A stretch of 7,205 nucleotides of DNA from Pseudomonadota bacterium (GTDB lineage Bacteria > Desulfobacterota > WTBG01 > CAIYCZ01): the NCBI GenBank assembly GCA_026388865.1, contig JAPLIX010000246.1, positions 1-7,205 on the forward strand, given 5' to 3'. Shown one piece after another: positions 1 to 5,539 of the stretch. How positions within the stretch are numbered: position 1 is the first letter of the stretch; each line of letters begins with the position of its first letter. Below the pieces are notes generated by a model, which searched no databases, was not told the DNA's origin, and was given only the letters and a program-made list of their open reading frames with translations. The translations under genes were made by a program, and so were the position numbers.

Positions 1-106
1 CTAAAGTATGCACATAGCCTTTAGTTGTTGCCGCTGCAGATAAACGGGTTTTTTATGGAATGCTATTCAAATCCTGCGCGGATGCACGTGATTGTCAATT
101 TTAAAC

Positions 107-111
107 GGAGG
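107..111 (+). promoter_or_regulatory. Shine-Dalgarno GGAGG for the PPOX-family gene
   Basis: A perfect GGAGG lies 8 nt before the ATG at 120, the clearest ribosome binding site in the left half, and it fixes that start. The upstream bases 1-106 hold no ORF I can support. An inverted pair ctaaag (1-6) / ctttag (19-24) could be the tail of a terminator from a gene outside the window. I could not find a convincing -35/-10 pair. Confidence 0.75.
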
Positions 112-119
112 CTTACTAC

Positions 120-761
120 ATGGGAAATGAAGCAGAGAAGGAAAGGCAGTCGCTGGAAGCCGGCATAAAAAAGCATAGCAAGAGCAGAGAACAGTTAGAA
201 AAGGAAATCCTCGAATTTTTAAATGAGTCAAGCAGTAAAGAGGGAACTACGACAAAACCCGGCTGCCCGCTGAAACACGGACTTGCCTGTGTGCTGGCAA
301 CAGTCCACGAAAATAGACCGCGGGCAACACCTGCTGATTTTTTTAGTGACGGCCTGACTATCTGGATTGCCGGCGAGCCGGGATTAAAAATTCGTAACAT
401 CCGTTCCAATCCGAAGGTGGCGGTTGGCATCTATCACCCCATGGACCACAGCACACTCAACCGCAGCCTGCAGGTTCAGGGAACAGCCTCGCTCATTAAT
501 CTCACCAATGACAGAGATGAGTTCATGAAACGGGTAAAGATGTTCGGTATTTACGCAGAGGAAAAAAAAATCCTCGGTGAGATGCTTCAGATTAAAAACC
601 TTTCTCCGGAAAATCTCGAAGAAGAAGTTATGAAGGCACTGAAACGTTTTAACCTGATTCGCATAGAGCCGGATGAAATAACCTTTCTCTCTATTGATCC
701 TGTTAAAGGCACGGAAAAGGATACGTGGCAAAAAGAAGACATCCTGCGGACTGAACAATGA
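120..761 (+). CDS. Pyridoxamine 5'-phosphate oxidase (PPOX) family flavin-binding protein
   Basis: A 213-residue cytosolic protein with the split-barrel fold pattern of the PPOX / flavin-reductase superfamily. The strand LACVLATV (55-62) is followed by the RPRATP segment (67-72), then LTIWIAG (79-85) and KIRNIRSNPKVAVGIY (90-105), the typical 'K..NI..NP.V.v' signature, and the LQVQGTA strand (117-123). Residues 1-40 form a charged, Glu/Lys-rich helical extension, probably a short coiled coil, which many family members lack. The helical tail at 130-180 contains a run of acidic residues. Family members bind FMN, heme or F420 and reduce diverse substrates, so the substrate here cannot be named. 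The ATG is fixed by the GGAGG 8 nt upstream. The stop overlaps the start of the downstream ferredoxin-ATPase (ATGA, 758-761), so the two are almost certainly co-translated; a joint redox role is inference. Confidence 0.85.
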   Translation: MGNEAEKERQSLEAGIKKHSKSREQLEKEILEFLNESSSKEGTTTKPGCPLKHGLACVLATVHENRPRATPADFFSDGLTIWIAGEPGLKIRNIRSNPKVAVGIYHPMDHSTLNRSLQVQGTASLINLTNDRDEFMKRVKMFGIYAEEKKILGEMLQIKNLSPENLEEEVMKALKRFNLIRIEPDEITFLSIDPVKGTEKDTWQKEDILRTEQ

Positions 762-1624
762 AACAACTAACCATCATCAGCGGTAAGGGAGGAACCGGTA
801 AAACAACTATAACCGCAGCGTTTGCCACTCTTGCACAAAATGCCGTTCTTGCAGACTGTGATGTGGATGCGGCAGACCTGCATCTTATCCTTGAGCCGGA
901 AATCAGGCACGATGAGAAATTCTACGGGAAAAAAATTGCAGCTATTGATGCCGCACGGTGTACCCAGTGCGGCATCTGTCAGGATATATGCCGCTTTGAT
1001 GCAATTCATGCCTTTCACGTGGACCCCAGTGCCTGCGAGGGCTGCAGGGTCTGCACATTTGCCTGTTCTGAAAAGGCCATATCCATGCAGGACAAGCTTT
1101 CAGGCCACTGGTATATATCTGAAACCCGCTGCGGCCCCATGGTGCACGCGCGGCTCGGGATTGCCGAGGATAATTCAGGAAAGCTGGTAAGCGTTGTCCG
1201 GCAGCAGGCTAAACAGATTGCGGAACGGGAGGCACGAGAGCTCATTATTATTGACGGCCCGCCGGGCATCGGGTGCCCGGTTATTGCCTCCATTACCGGA
1301 GTAGATTTAGTTTTAATTGTTACCGAGCCGACCCTTTCAGGCCTTCATGATATGGAACGGGTGCTGGCAACTGCACGCCATTTCAACATCCCCGCAGTTG
1401 TCTGCATAAACAAATATGACATCAATTCTGAAAATACCGAAAAAATCAGAGCACGCTGTGCTGAGTTCGGGGTAGAAGTTATAGGGAAAATTCCTTACGA
1501 TAAAAAGGTTACTGCTGCCATGATAAACAAAAAATCGGTAATTGAACACGATTGTGGAAAAATTACAGAGTCAATTGCACTCATGTGGGGGACAATAACA
1601 GGCAAGCTTGCTCAAGCGCAATAA
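758..1624 (+). CDS. MinD/Mrp-like P-loop ATPase with inserted 2[4Fe-4S] ferredoxin domain
   Basis: A 288-residue protein of the MinD/ParA/NBP35 superfamily with a ferredoxin module inserted after the first alpha/beta unit. The deviant Walker A is SGKGGTGKTT at 8-17, with the second 'signature' lysine K10. DCDVDAADLH follows at 33-42. Eight cysteines in two CxxCxxCxxxC sets (C68, C71, C74, C78 and C93, C96, C99, C103) should hold two 4Fe-4S clusters. The Walker B-type strand ELIIIDGPPG is at 161-170 and the conserved INKYDIN at 217-223. Length matches the family, and nothing looks damaged. Relatives often occur as tandem pairs, frequently next to NifX/NifB-type dinitrogenase-cofactor-like genes, in anaerobes; they are presumed to load or transfer Fe-S or electrons. 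Here only one copy is present, translationally coupled to the PPOX-family gene. The physiological partner is unknown. Confidence 0.92.
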   Translation: MKQLTIISGKGGTGKTTITAAFATLAQNAVLADCDVDAADLHLILEPEIRHDEKFYGKKIAAIDAARCTQCGICQDICRFDAIHAFHVDPSACEGCRVCTFACSEKAISMQDKLSGHWYISETRCGPMVHARLGIAEDNSGKLVSVVRQQAKQIAEREARELIIIDGPPGIGCPVIASITGVDLVLIVTEPTLSGLHDMERVLATARHFNIPAVVCINKYDINSENTEKIRARCAEFGVEVIGKIPYDKKVTAAMINKKSVIEHDCGKITESIALMWGTITGKLAQAQ

Positions 1625-1627
1625 CTA

Positions 1628-1646
1628 ACAGACCGGAAGGTTCTGT
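1628..1646 (+). other. Small GGAA-loop hairpin after the ATPase gene
   Basis: Bases 1628-1634 (acagacc) pair with 1639-1646 (ggttctgt), with one bulged T at 1641, closing a GGAA loop that fits the GNRA tetraloop pattern. It starts 4 nt after the ATPase stop. No U-tract follows directly, so it is not a canonical intrinsic terminator. It may instead protect an mRNA 3' end. Confidence 0.35.
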
Positions 1647-1701
1647 ATGTCGGAATTTTCGTCACCATTTTTAGGGATTTACTCAAAGGTAACAGTTTCT
1701 G

Positions 1702-1737
1702 AGCCAGCGCTAACCGCAAAAAATGCTCGCGCTGGCT
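1702..1737 (+). terminator. Perfect 9-bp stem-loop between ATPase and methyltransferase genes (possible terminator)
   Basis: Bases 1702-1710 (agccagcgc) are the exact reverse complement of 1729-1737 (gcgctggct), enclosing an 18-nt A-rich loop. Only a short T-run (ttt, 1737-1739) follows, so termination would be weak or factor-dependent. It lies 28 nt before the next start codon, so an attenuator or mRNA-stability role is equally possible. It probably marks the border between the left operon and the next gene. Confidence 0.4.
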
Positions 1738-1765
1738 TTCGTGGTGATTATCAGGCAAATGCAGC

Positions 1766-2344
1766 ATGATAGATATTAGCCATGTGGAACCTGATGAAAA
1801 AATAAAAATTATAGTGGGTGCTTTTTCACAGTTGTATGCCGGGTGGATACCGACACAGGAAGAAGATTTGAACCTGCTCAAACGGGAGGATTGGGAACTA
1901 AGTTTTAAGAACAGAAAAATAGATCGTATTTTAGCCGAACATGTTTGGGAACATTTAGATGAGGAAGAAGGAAGGCTTGCGGCCCGTATTTGTTTTGATT
2001 TTTTAAAACCGGGGGGCATGGTCAGGTGTGCCGTACCTGATGGATACTTTCCAGATAAGGACTATCAGAAAATAATACAAGTAGGATTTTCCAAGCCAAC
2101 AGCCTATCCGCCAGCACAGCATAAAATCGTCTATAATTATAATTTGCTAAAAGAGGTTTTTGAAAGCGCGGGGTTTGAAGTCCACCTGCTGGAATATTGT
2201 GATGAAGAGGGCAATTTTCATTTTAAGGACTGGAATTCAGAAGATGGCTTTATCTACCGGTCCAAACGATTTGACCATCGCAACACAAATGGTGAAATCA
2301 GGATGCTGTCTTTAATCATCGACGCTCAAAAGCCTTTGCAATAA
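1766..2344 (+). CDS. SAM-dependent methyltransferase-like protein (COG4627-type)
   Basis: A 192-residue protein that I recognise as a class I methyltransferase-like family with predicted Rossmann fold. Visible elements are IDRILAEHVWEHL (52-64, post-motif acidic/EHV.EHL block), FDFLKPGGMVRCAVPDG (77-93, motif III region 'LKPGG..R.aVPDG'), HKIVYNY (119-125), AGFEVHLLEY (135-144), then the conserved tail with RSKRFDHRN (165-173) and LIIDAQKP (183-190). The glycine-rich SAM motif is poor: KIIVGAFS (14-21) keeps only one glycine where relatives, as I recall them, have GAG or GCG, so cofactor binding may be weakened. Substrate unknown. The ribosome binding site is weak; an in-frame TGA at 1745-1747 rules out much upstream extension. 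Hand counts of two 60-nt blocks give 25/60 G+C each, clearly lower than the oxidoreductase gene downstream, hinting at separate origin. Confidence 0.75.
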   Translation: MIDISHVEPDEKIKIIVGAFSQLYAGWIPTQEEDLNLLKREDWELSFKNRKIDRILAEHVWEHLDEEEGRLAARICFDFLKPGGMVRCAVPDGYFPDKDYQKIIQVGFSKPTAYPPAQHKIVYNYNLLKEVFESAGFEVHLLEYCDEEGNFHFKDWNSEDGFIYRSKRFDHRNTNGEIRMLSLIIDAQKPLQ

Positions 2345-2417
2345 TATGCAACTCCCCGCCTATCCCGCCTGAGCGGGACGGGGATAAAACCGGTCACCGG
2401 GAAAACCCTCTGCATAT
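2344..2417 (+). promoter_or_regulatory. Predicted structured RNA leader upstream of the metal exporter
   Basis: A 7-bp closing helix pairs 2344-2350 (atatgca) with 2411-2417 (tgcatat). Inside it are two hairpins. The larger pairs 2353-2358 (tccccg) with 2379-2384 (cgggga) and continues into 2363-2368 (tcccgc) with 2373-2378 (gcggga) around a ctga loop, leaving a 4-nt left bulge at 2359-2362. The smaller is ccgg-tca-ccgg at 2390-2400. Together they form a three-way junction directly upstream of a putative metal exporter. The fold begins on the last base of the preceding stop codon and ends 35 nt before the ATG at 2453. A possible -10 (TATAAC, 2414-2419, preceded by TGCA) overlaps the closing helix with a poor -35 (CGGTCA, 2391-2396), in which case the palindromes would be DNA operators, not RNA. 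A dispersed palindromic repeat is a third option. I matched no known riboswitch class. Confidence 0.35.
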
Positions 2418-2452
2418 AACTATTCACACAGTGCTGCACATACAGATACCCT

Positions 2453-3478
2453 ATGGGTGTAATTGAGATTATCAAACAAACTATCATGATCACCGGGTTC
2501 GTCCTGGTCATGATGCTGGTAATCGAATATGTCAATGTCTTCACCGGCGGCACCTGGCAGAAAAAAATGCTATCGAACCGCTGGAGCCAGTATCTTTTTG
2601 CTGCTTTGCTGGGAGCAAGCCCCGGATGTCTGGGGGCCTTTGCGGTGGTTGCTCTCTATACACACCGCATGGTTACGCTGGGGGCGGTAGTTGCCACGAT
2701 GGTGGCAACCGCCGGGGATGAATCCTTTGTCATGTTTGCGATGATTCCCCGTCAGGCATTTCTTATTCACGGAATGCTTCTGGTGCTGGGTATAGCGAGC
2801 GGGGTACTGACAGACATATGTTTCAGCAGCCGCGTAAGCAGACAACCTGAGCTGTGCGAGGGCTTTGAACTGCACCCTGAAAAGCAGCCGGTGTGCTCCA
2901 CTCGCGGGCAGATAGTGAAGCAGATTAAACAATGCTCGCCTGCGCGGGGCATCATGATGTTCGGGCTTGTGCTGTTTCTGGGTGCTCTGCTGAACGGCCA
3001 GATAGGGCCTGCCAACTGGGACTGGATACGCATTACGCTGTGTACGGTCAGTGCTGCTGCCCTGTTTATGATGGTCACGGTTCCCGATCATTTTCTGGAA
3101 GAACACCTCTGGCGCCATGTGGTGATGCGGCACGCTCCGCGTATTTTTTTATGGACACTCGGGGCTATGCTGGTGATACAGGTGGTGACGCAACAACTGT
3201 ATCTCGAAGCTATAATACAACAAAATTTATGGGTGGTGCTGCTGGTTGCCTGTCTGGTCGGCCTGATCCCGGAGTCCGGTCCGCACATGGTCTTTATAGT
3301 GCTTTATGCACAGGGAACTATTCCCATGAGTATTTTGCTGGCAAGCTCCATCGTACAGGATGGCCATGGGATGCTCCCCATGCTGGCGCATTCACGACGC
3401 GCATTTTTAGGAATTAAAGGCATAACATTTATGTTTGGCATGGCCACAGGGGCTGCAGGGCTGGCGCTGGGTTTTTAA
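2453..3478 (+). CDS. Putative 10-TM heavy-metal exporter, ArsP_2 / 'putative manganese transporter' family
   Basis: A 341-residue polytopic inner-membrane protein. Hydrophobic segments fall at about 8-29, 47-69, 74-98, 103-122, 166-183, 190-210, 229-247, 257-275, 278-299 and 322-341, about ten. Family hallmarks are LLGASPGCLGAF (52-63), TAGDESFVMFAM (86-97), VTVPDHFLEEHLW (208-220), GLIPESGPH (270-278) and SIVQDGHGMLPM (299-310). Buried acidic residues and the D-G-H-G motif are plausible metal ligands. The central loop (about 123-165) is cytoplasmic-looking and carries C135, C148 and C161, more variable in the family. Pfam PF11449 describes the family as putative heavy-metal exporters, and NCBI names it a putative manganese transporter; the real substrate is not established. 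The ATG at 2453 matches the usual family N-terminus (short helix then MITGFV), but its Shine-Dalgarno is poor, and the start lies in a small accc-tat-gggt hairpin (2448-2458). The FAD oxidoreductase gene follows in the same direction. Confidence 0.85.
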   Translation: MGVIEIIKQTIMITGFVLVMMLVIEYVNVFTGGTWQKKMLSNRWSQYLFAALLGASPGCLGAFAVVALYTHRMVTLGAVVATMVATAGDESFVMFAMIPRQAFLIHGMLLVLGIASGVLTDICFSSRVSRQPELCEGFELHPEKQPVCSTRGQIVKQIKQCSPARGIMMFGLVLFLGALLNGQIGPANWDWIRITLCTVSAAALFMMVTVPDHFLEEHLWRHVVMRHAPRIFLWTLGAMLVIQVVTQQLYLEAIIQQNLWVVLLVACLVGLIPESGPHMVFIVLYAQGTIPMSILLASSIVQDGHGMLPMLAHSRRAFLGIKGITFMFGMATGAAGLALGF

Positions 3479-3507
3479 CGAATAGTGCACCATAAAGCGG
3501 TTGATAT

Positions 3508-3512
3508 GGAGG
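3508..3512 (+). promoter_or_regulatory. Shine-Dalgarno GGAGG that sets the oxidoreductase start at 3518
   Basis: GGAGG sits 5 nt before the ATG at 3518. The same frame is open from a GTG at 3485, which would add 11 residues, but that GTG has no ribosome binding site and the added residues precede the expected beta-strand of the FAD fold. The ATG at 3518 is therefore preferred. Confidence 0.75.
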
Positions 3513-3517
3513 TTGAT

Positions 3518-4639
3518 ATGGAAAAGCATCAGGTAATCATTATCGGCGCTGGGCCTGCCGGCGCAACATGCGCAAAGGCTTTGCATGACGCGGGTGTTCA
3601 GGCCCTTATTATCGAAAAAGAATTGCTGCCGCGGCATAAAACCTGTTCAGGCGTTTTGTTCGGGCAGACGCAGGAACTGCTGCTGCAGTTCTTCGGCGCG
3701 CTGCCGCCGGAGGATATCTACTGCGAGCCAAAGACCATCCATGCTTCGCAGATTATTGAGTGGAAGCACGAGCAGGGCTTTATACAGTATTTCTGGGAGA
3801 TACCCAAAAACGGCCACGCATTTCCCCAGACCTATTTTAATGCCTGGCGCAACAAATTTGACCACTGGCTTGTGAAGCAGTCCGGAGCCGCACTCAGGGA
3901 GAACTGCCTGTTTCGCGGATTTACGGCTGAACAGGAACAGATCAGGGTTGACGTTTTTCTACGTGGTTCAAAGATACTGGAACCCGGAGGGAAGGGTGAT
4001 CCGAACCGGACGATACAGTGTGACTATCTGGTCGGAGCTGACGGCAGCGCCTCGGCAGTTCGTAGGGCGCTCACGCCGGACGTGTGGGCTGCGACGCCCG
4101 AAGTTATCTACTATCAGGAGTATTGTCCGATTACGGATATGGGCACCTTGCACGAGGGGTGCTGGCATGTTTTTTTTGAAAAAAGCGTCGGGAAAATGCT
4201 TTGCTGCGTGCACCGCAAGGATGACTACCTTGTCCCGTGTGTCGGATCCTTCAGGGGCGGTGATCTGCGCGCGTGCATGGAGGCCTTCAAGGGTTTTCTC
4301 GGGGAAAACTTCAAGGTGATACTCGGGCGGCAGGAGCGCGTGGAGGGGGTCGTTATAAAGATGTGGCAGCCTGACCTTGGCCGGGGGAGGGTGCTTTTGG
4401 CGGGCGAAGCAGGCGGTTTTCGCTACCTCAACGATGAGGGTATTGACGCCGCCATGGATTCAGGCTACCGGTGTGGCACGGCAATAGCACGAGCACTGCG
4501 CGAGGGAAGCGACGCGCTGGAATACTACCGGGAAAGCGCGGAAGATATCCTCCGCCACGTGCAGAAATGCGCCGAGCAGATGCAGTTTCTGGTAGATAAA
4601 AAAAAAGAAAAAAATCATTTATTTTCTGCCTTGAGATGA
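3518..4639 (+). CDS. FAD-dependent oxidoreductase, geranylgeranyl-reductase-like
   Basis: A 373-residue flavoprotein of the GGR / PHBH-type fold. The N-terminal dinucleotide-binding strand is VIIIGAGPAGATCA (6-19) with the acidic strand end IIEKE (31-35). The KTCSG segment (41-45) corresponds to the K.CGG loop of geranylgeranyl reductases. YLVGADGSASAVR (170-182) is the mid-protein GADG motif. GRGRVLLAGEAGGF (288-301) and NDEGIDAAMDSG (305-316) are the second FAD-binding block. The usual G-D-A-A-G there is G-E-A-G-G, and the following 'NPLTGEGI'-type loop is FRYLNDEGI, an uncommon variant. The protein is rich in cysteine (13 residues). The substrate could be a polyprenyl chain or another hydrophobic molecule and cannot be assigned. 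It lies 39 nt after the exporter and is probably cotranscribed with it. Composition is GC-rich (38/60 in block 4321-4380). The protein may be truncated by a frameshift near 4631-4637 (see the entry at 4635-4760). Confidence 0.8.
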   Translation: MEKHQVIIIGAGPAGATCAKALHDAGVQALIIEKELLPRHKTCSGVLFGQTQELLLQFFGALPPEDIYCEPKTIHASQIIEWKHEQGFIQYFWEIPKNGHAFPQTYFNAWRNKFDHWLVKQSGAALRENCLFRGFTAEQEQIRVDVFLRGSKILEPGGKGDPNRTIQCDYLVGADGSASAVRRALTPDVWAATPEVIYYQEYCPITDMGTLHEGCWHVFFEKSVGKMLCCVHRKDDYLVPCVGSFRGGDLRACMEAFKGFLGENFKVILGRQERVEGVVIKMWQPDLGRGRVLLAGEAGGFRYLNDEGIDAAMDSGYRCGTAIARALREGSDALEYYRESAEDILRHVQKCAEQMQFLVDKKKEKNHLFSALR

Positions 4640-4760
4640 ACTCCGGCACGTAATATTTCAAAACCTGAACGGTCTATTAAGACTGCGATACCGGGCGGCA
4701 TCAGAAATGTGGAGTGACTTTTTTAATGAGAACGGGATTGTTGCCGGTTTCCTGCGTTAA
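4635..4760 (+). pseudogene. Possible frameshifted C-terminal extension of the FAD oxidoreductase
   Basis: The oxidoreductase frame stops at TGA 4637-4639. One frame over, an open stretch of 41 codons runs from 4635 to a TAA at 4758-4760 and reads like natural protein: DELRHVIFQN, then LRLRYRAASEMW, then SDFFNENGIVAGF. It has no usable start codon and no ribosome binding site for its only internal ATG (4707), so it is not a convincing independent gene. Joined after SALR or SAL it would extend the amphipathic helical C-terminus of the oxidoreductase smoothly. The change needed is one extra base or two lost bases around ttgagatga (4631-4639). The A9 and A7 runs at 4598-4606 and 4608-4614 are unlikely culprits, because this frame has a TGA at 4632-4634. 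A chance open stretch of this length is possible. Confidence 0.4.
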
Positions 4761-4768
4761 GGATCTGT

Positions 4769-4778
4769 CCTGCGCAGG
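4769..4778. repeat. 10-bp perfect palindrome upstream of the DUF4213/DUF364 gene
   Basis: The sequence cctgcgcagg is its own reverse complement and lies 47 nt before the ATG at 4826. It could be a dimeric-regulator operator or a hairpin seed (flanking gtcc 4767-4770 and ggac 4781-4784 can pair). With a single copy in view, the role is unknown. The rest of 4761-4825 shows no gene. Confidence 0.25.
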
Positions 4779-4825
4779 CTGGACTGGCAGGTAGTGCAAC
4801 GATTTTTTGCCATCAGGTTTTTCTT

Positions 4826-5475
4826 ATGATCCTTGATTCACTAAAACACTATGCCCTCAAAAAAGCAGGAGCTTCCCGTATTAAAGATATAAGAATGGGG
4901 CACGACCTCTTGCCGGCCGCCCGGTCACGGATATGCTGCAGTATCTCACATCCTCTCTTTCCCTTGAGCGCACGGTCGGCCTGTCTGTTGCCAATGCGCT
5001 GCTGAATGGAGAAAATCAGGCTGTGAGCGAGGGTGATATTCTTGACTGCTTGGACATAACCAAAGATGACACGGTGGGGATGGTCGGGTATTTCGCGCCG
5101 CTTATCCCCGGACTGCAAAAACGGGCACAACAGCTCCATATCTTTGAGAATTTCCCCGAAAAAGGAGAAAACCTGTGCCCTGCTGATAAAGCAGATACCC
5201 TGCTGCCGGCGTGCAGCGTTGTCCTTATCACCGCAACTGCTCTTATAAATCAAACGTTTGAGCATGTTATCTCTTTATGCTCCAACGGTCGTATCAAGGC
5301 GGTGCTGGGTGCTTCGACTCCATTGTGCCCGGAAGTGTTTAAGGGATATGGTGTTACCCTGCTGTCCGGCGTTATTGTCACCAATCCTGTAGGGATACTT
5401 AGAACTGTGAGCGAGGGAGGGGGCATGCGGTTTTTCAAAGGGTTGATAAGAAAAGTTAATCTACAGGTGCCGTAA
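4826..5475 (+). pseudogene. DUF4213/DUF364 putative metal-chelation protein, broken by internal deletion and frameshift
   Basis: The C-terminal Rossmann-like DUF364 domain (Pfam PF04016, 'putative heavy-metal chelation') is intact in one frame. It includes LERTVGLSVANALL (from about 4963), VGMVGYFAPLIPGL, VVLITATALINQTFEHV, VLGASTPLCPEVF, GVIVTNPVG and the tail VSEGGGMRFF. The true N-terminus lies upstream in another frame: ATG 4826 (AGG 8 nt upstream) encodes MILDSLKHYALKKAG, then RIKDIRMG (to 4900), the start of the DUF4213 domain. After 4897 the matching frame switches to read GARPLAGRPVTDML, the end of that domain. From my memory of the family roughly 30-40 residues between these points are missing. 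As it stands, translation from 4826 ends at TGA 5003-5005 (59 residues). A start at ATG 4933 would give only the 180-residue C-terminal part without a clear ribosome binding site. The family belongs to metal or cofactor handling in anaerobes; the exact function is unknown. Confidence 0.75.
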
Positions 5476-5539
5476 TAAACAGATCCCCCAAATTTTACAG
5501 GGAAGGCTATTTCAGCCGCTGATTAGGAAAGCACACACG

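Noticed and set aside
1612..2019. Minus-strand open frame of 135 codons across the ATPase/methyltransferase gap
   Set aside because: It overlaps conserved methyltransferase coding sequence, the translation is Ser/Lys-rich and unrecognisable, and no ribosome binding site is evident.
2353..2384. Canonical Rho-independent terminator after the methyltransferase
   Set aside because: The hairpin is strong, but it is followed by taaaaccgg with no T-tract on the + strand.
2344..2417. Known riboswitch class (yybP-ykoY manganese or NiCo type) before the exporter
   Set aside because: The two-hairpin junction shows neither the conserved loop sequences I associate with yybP-ykoY nor the four-way arrangement of NiCo. 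No class is claimed.
2570..3133. Long minus-strand open frame (187 codons) opposite the metal exporter
   Set aside because: It lies wholly inside a gene with clear family motifs. Its translation is rich in His, Arg and Gln with no recognisable domain, typical of an antisense shadow of a hydrophobic gene.
3948..4319. Alternative + frame of 123 codons inside the FAD oxidoreductase
   Set aside because: The main frame carries the GADG and FAD motifs through this region without damage, so the alternative is a GC-driven shadow.
4598..4614. A9/A7 runs as the frameshift site for the oxidoreductase tail
   Set aside because: A shift here into the frame of 4635-4760 would meet TGA at 4632-4634, so the change must lie between that codon and 4637.
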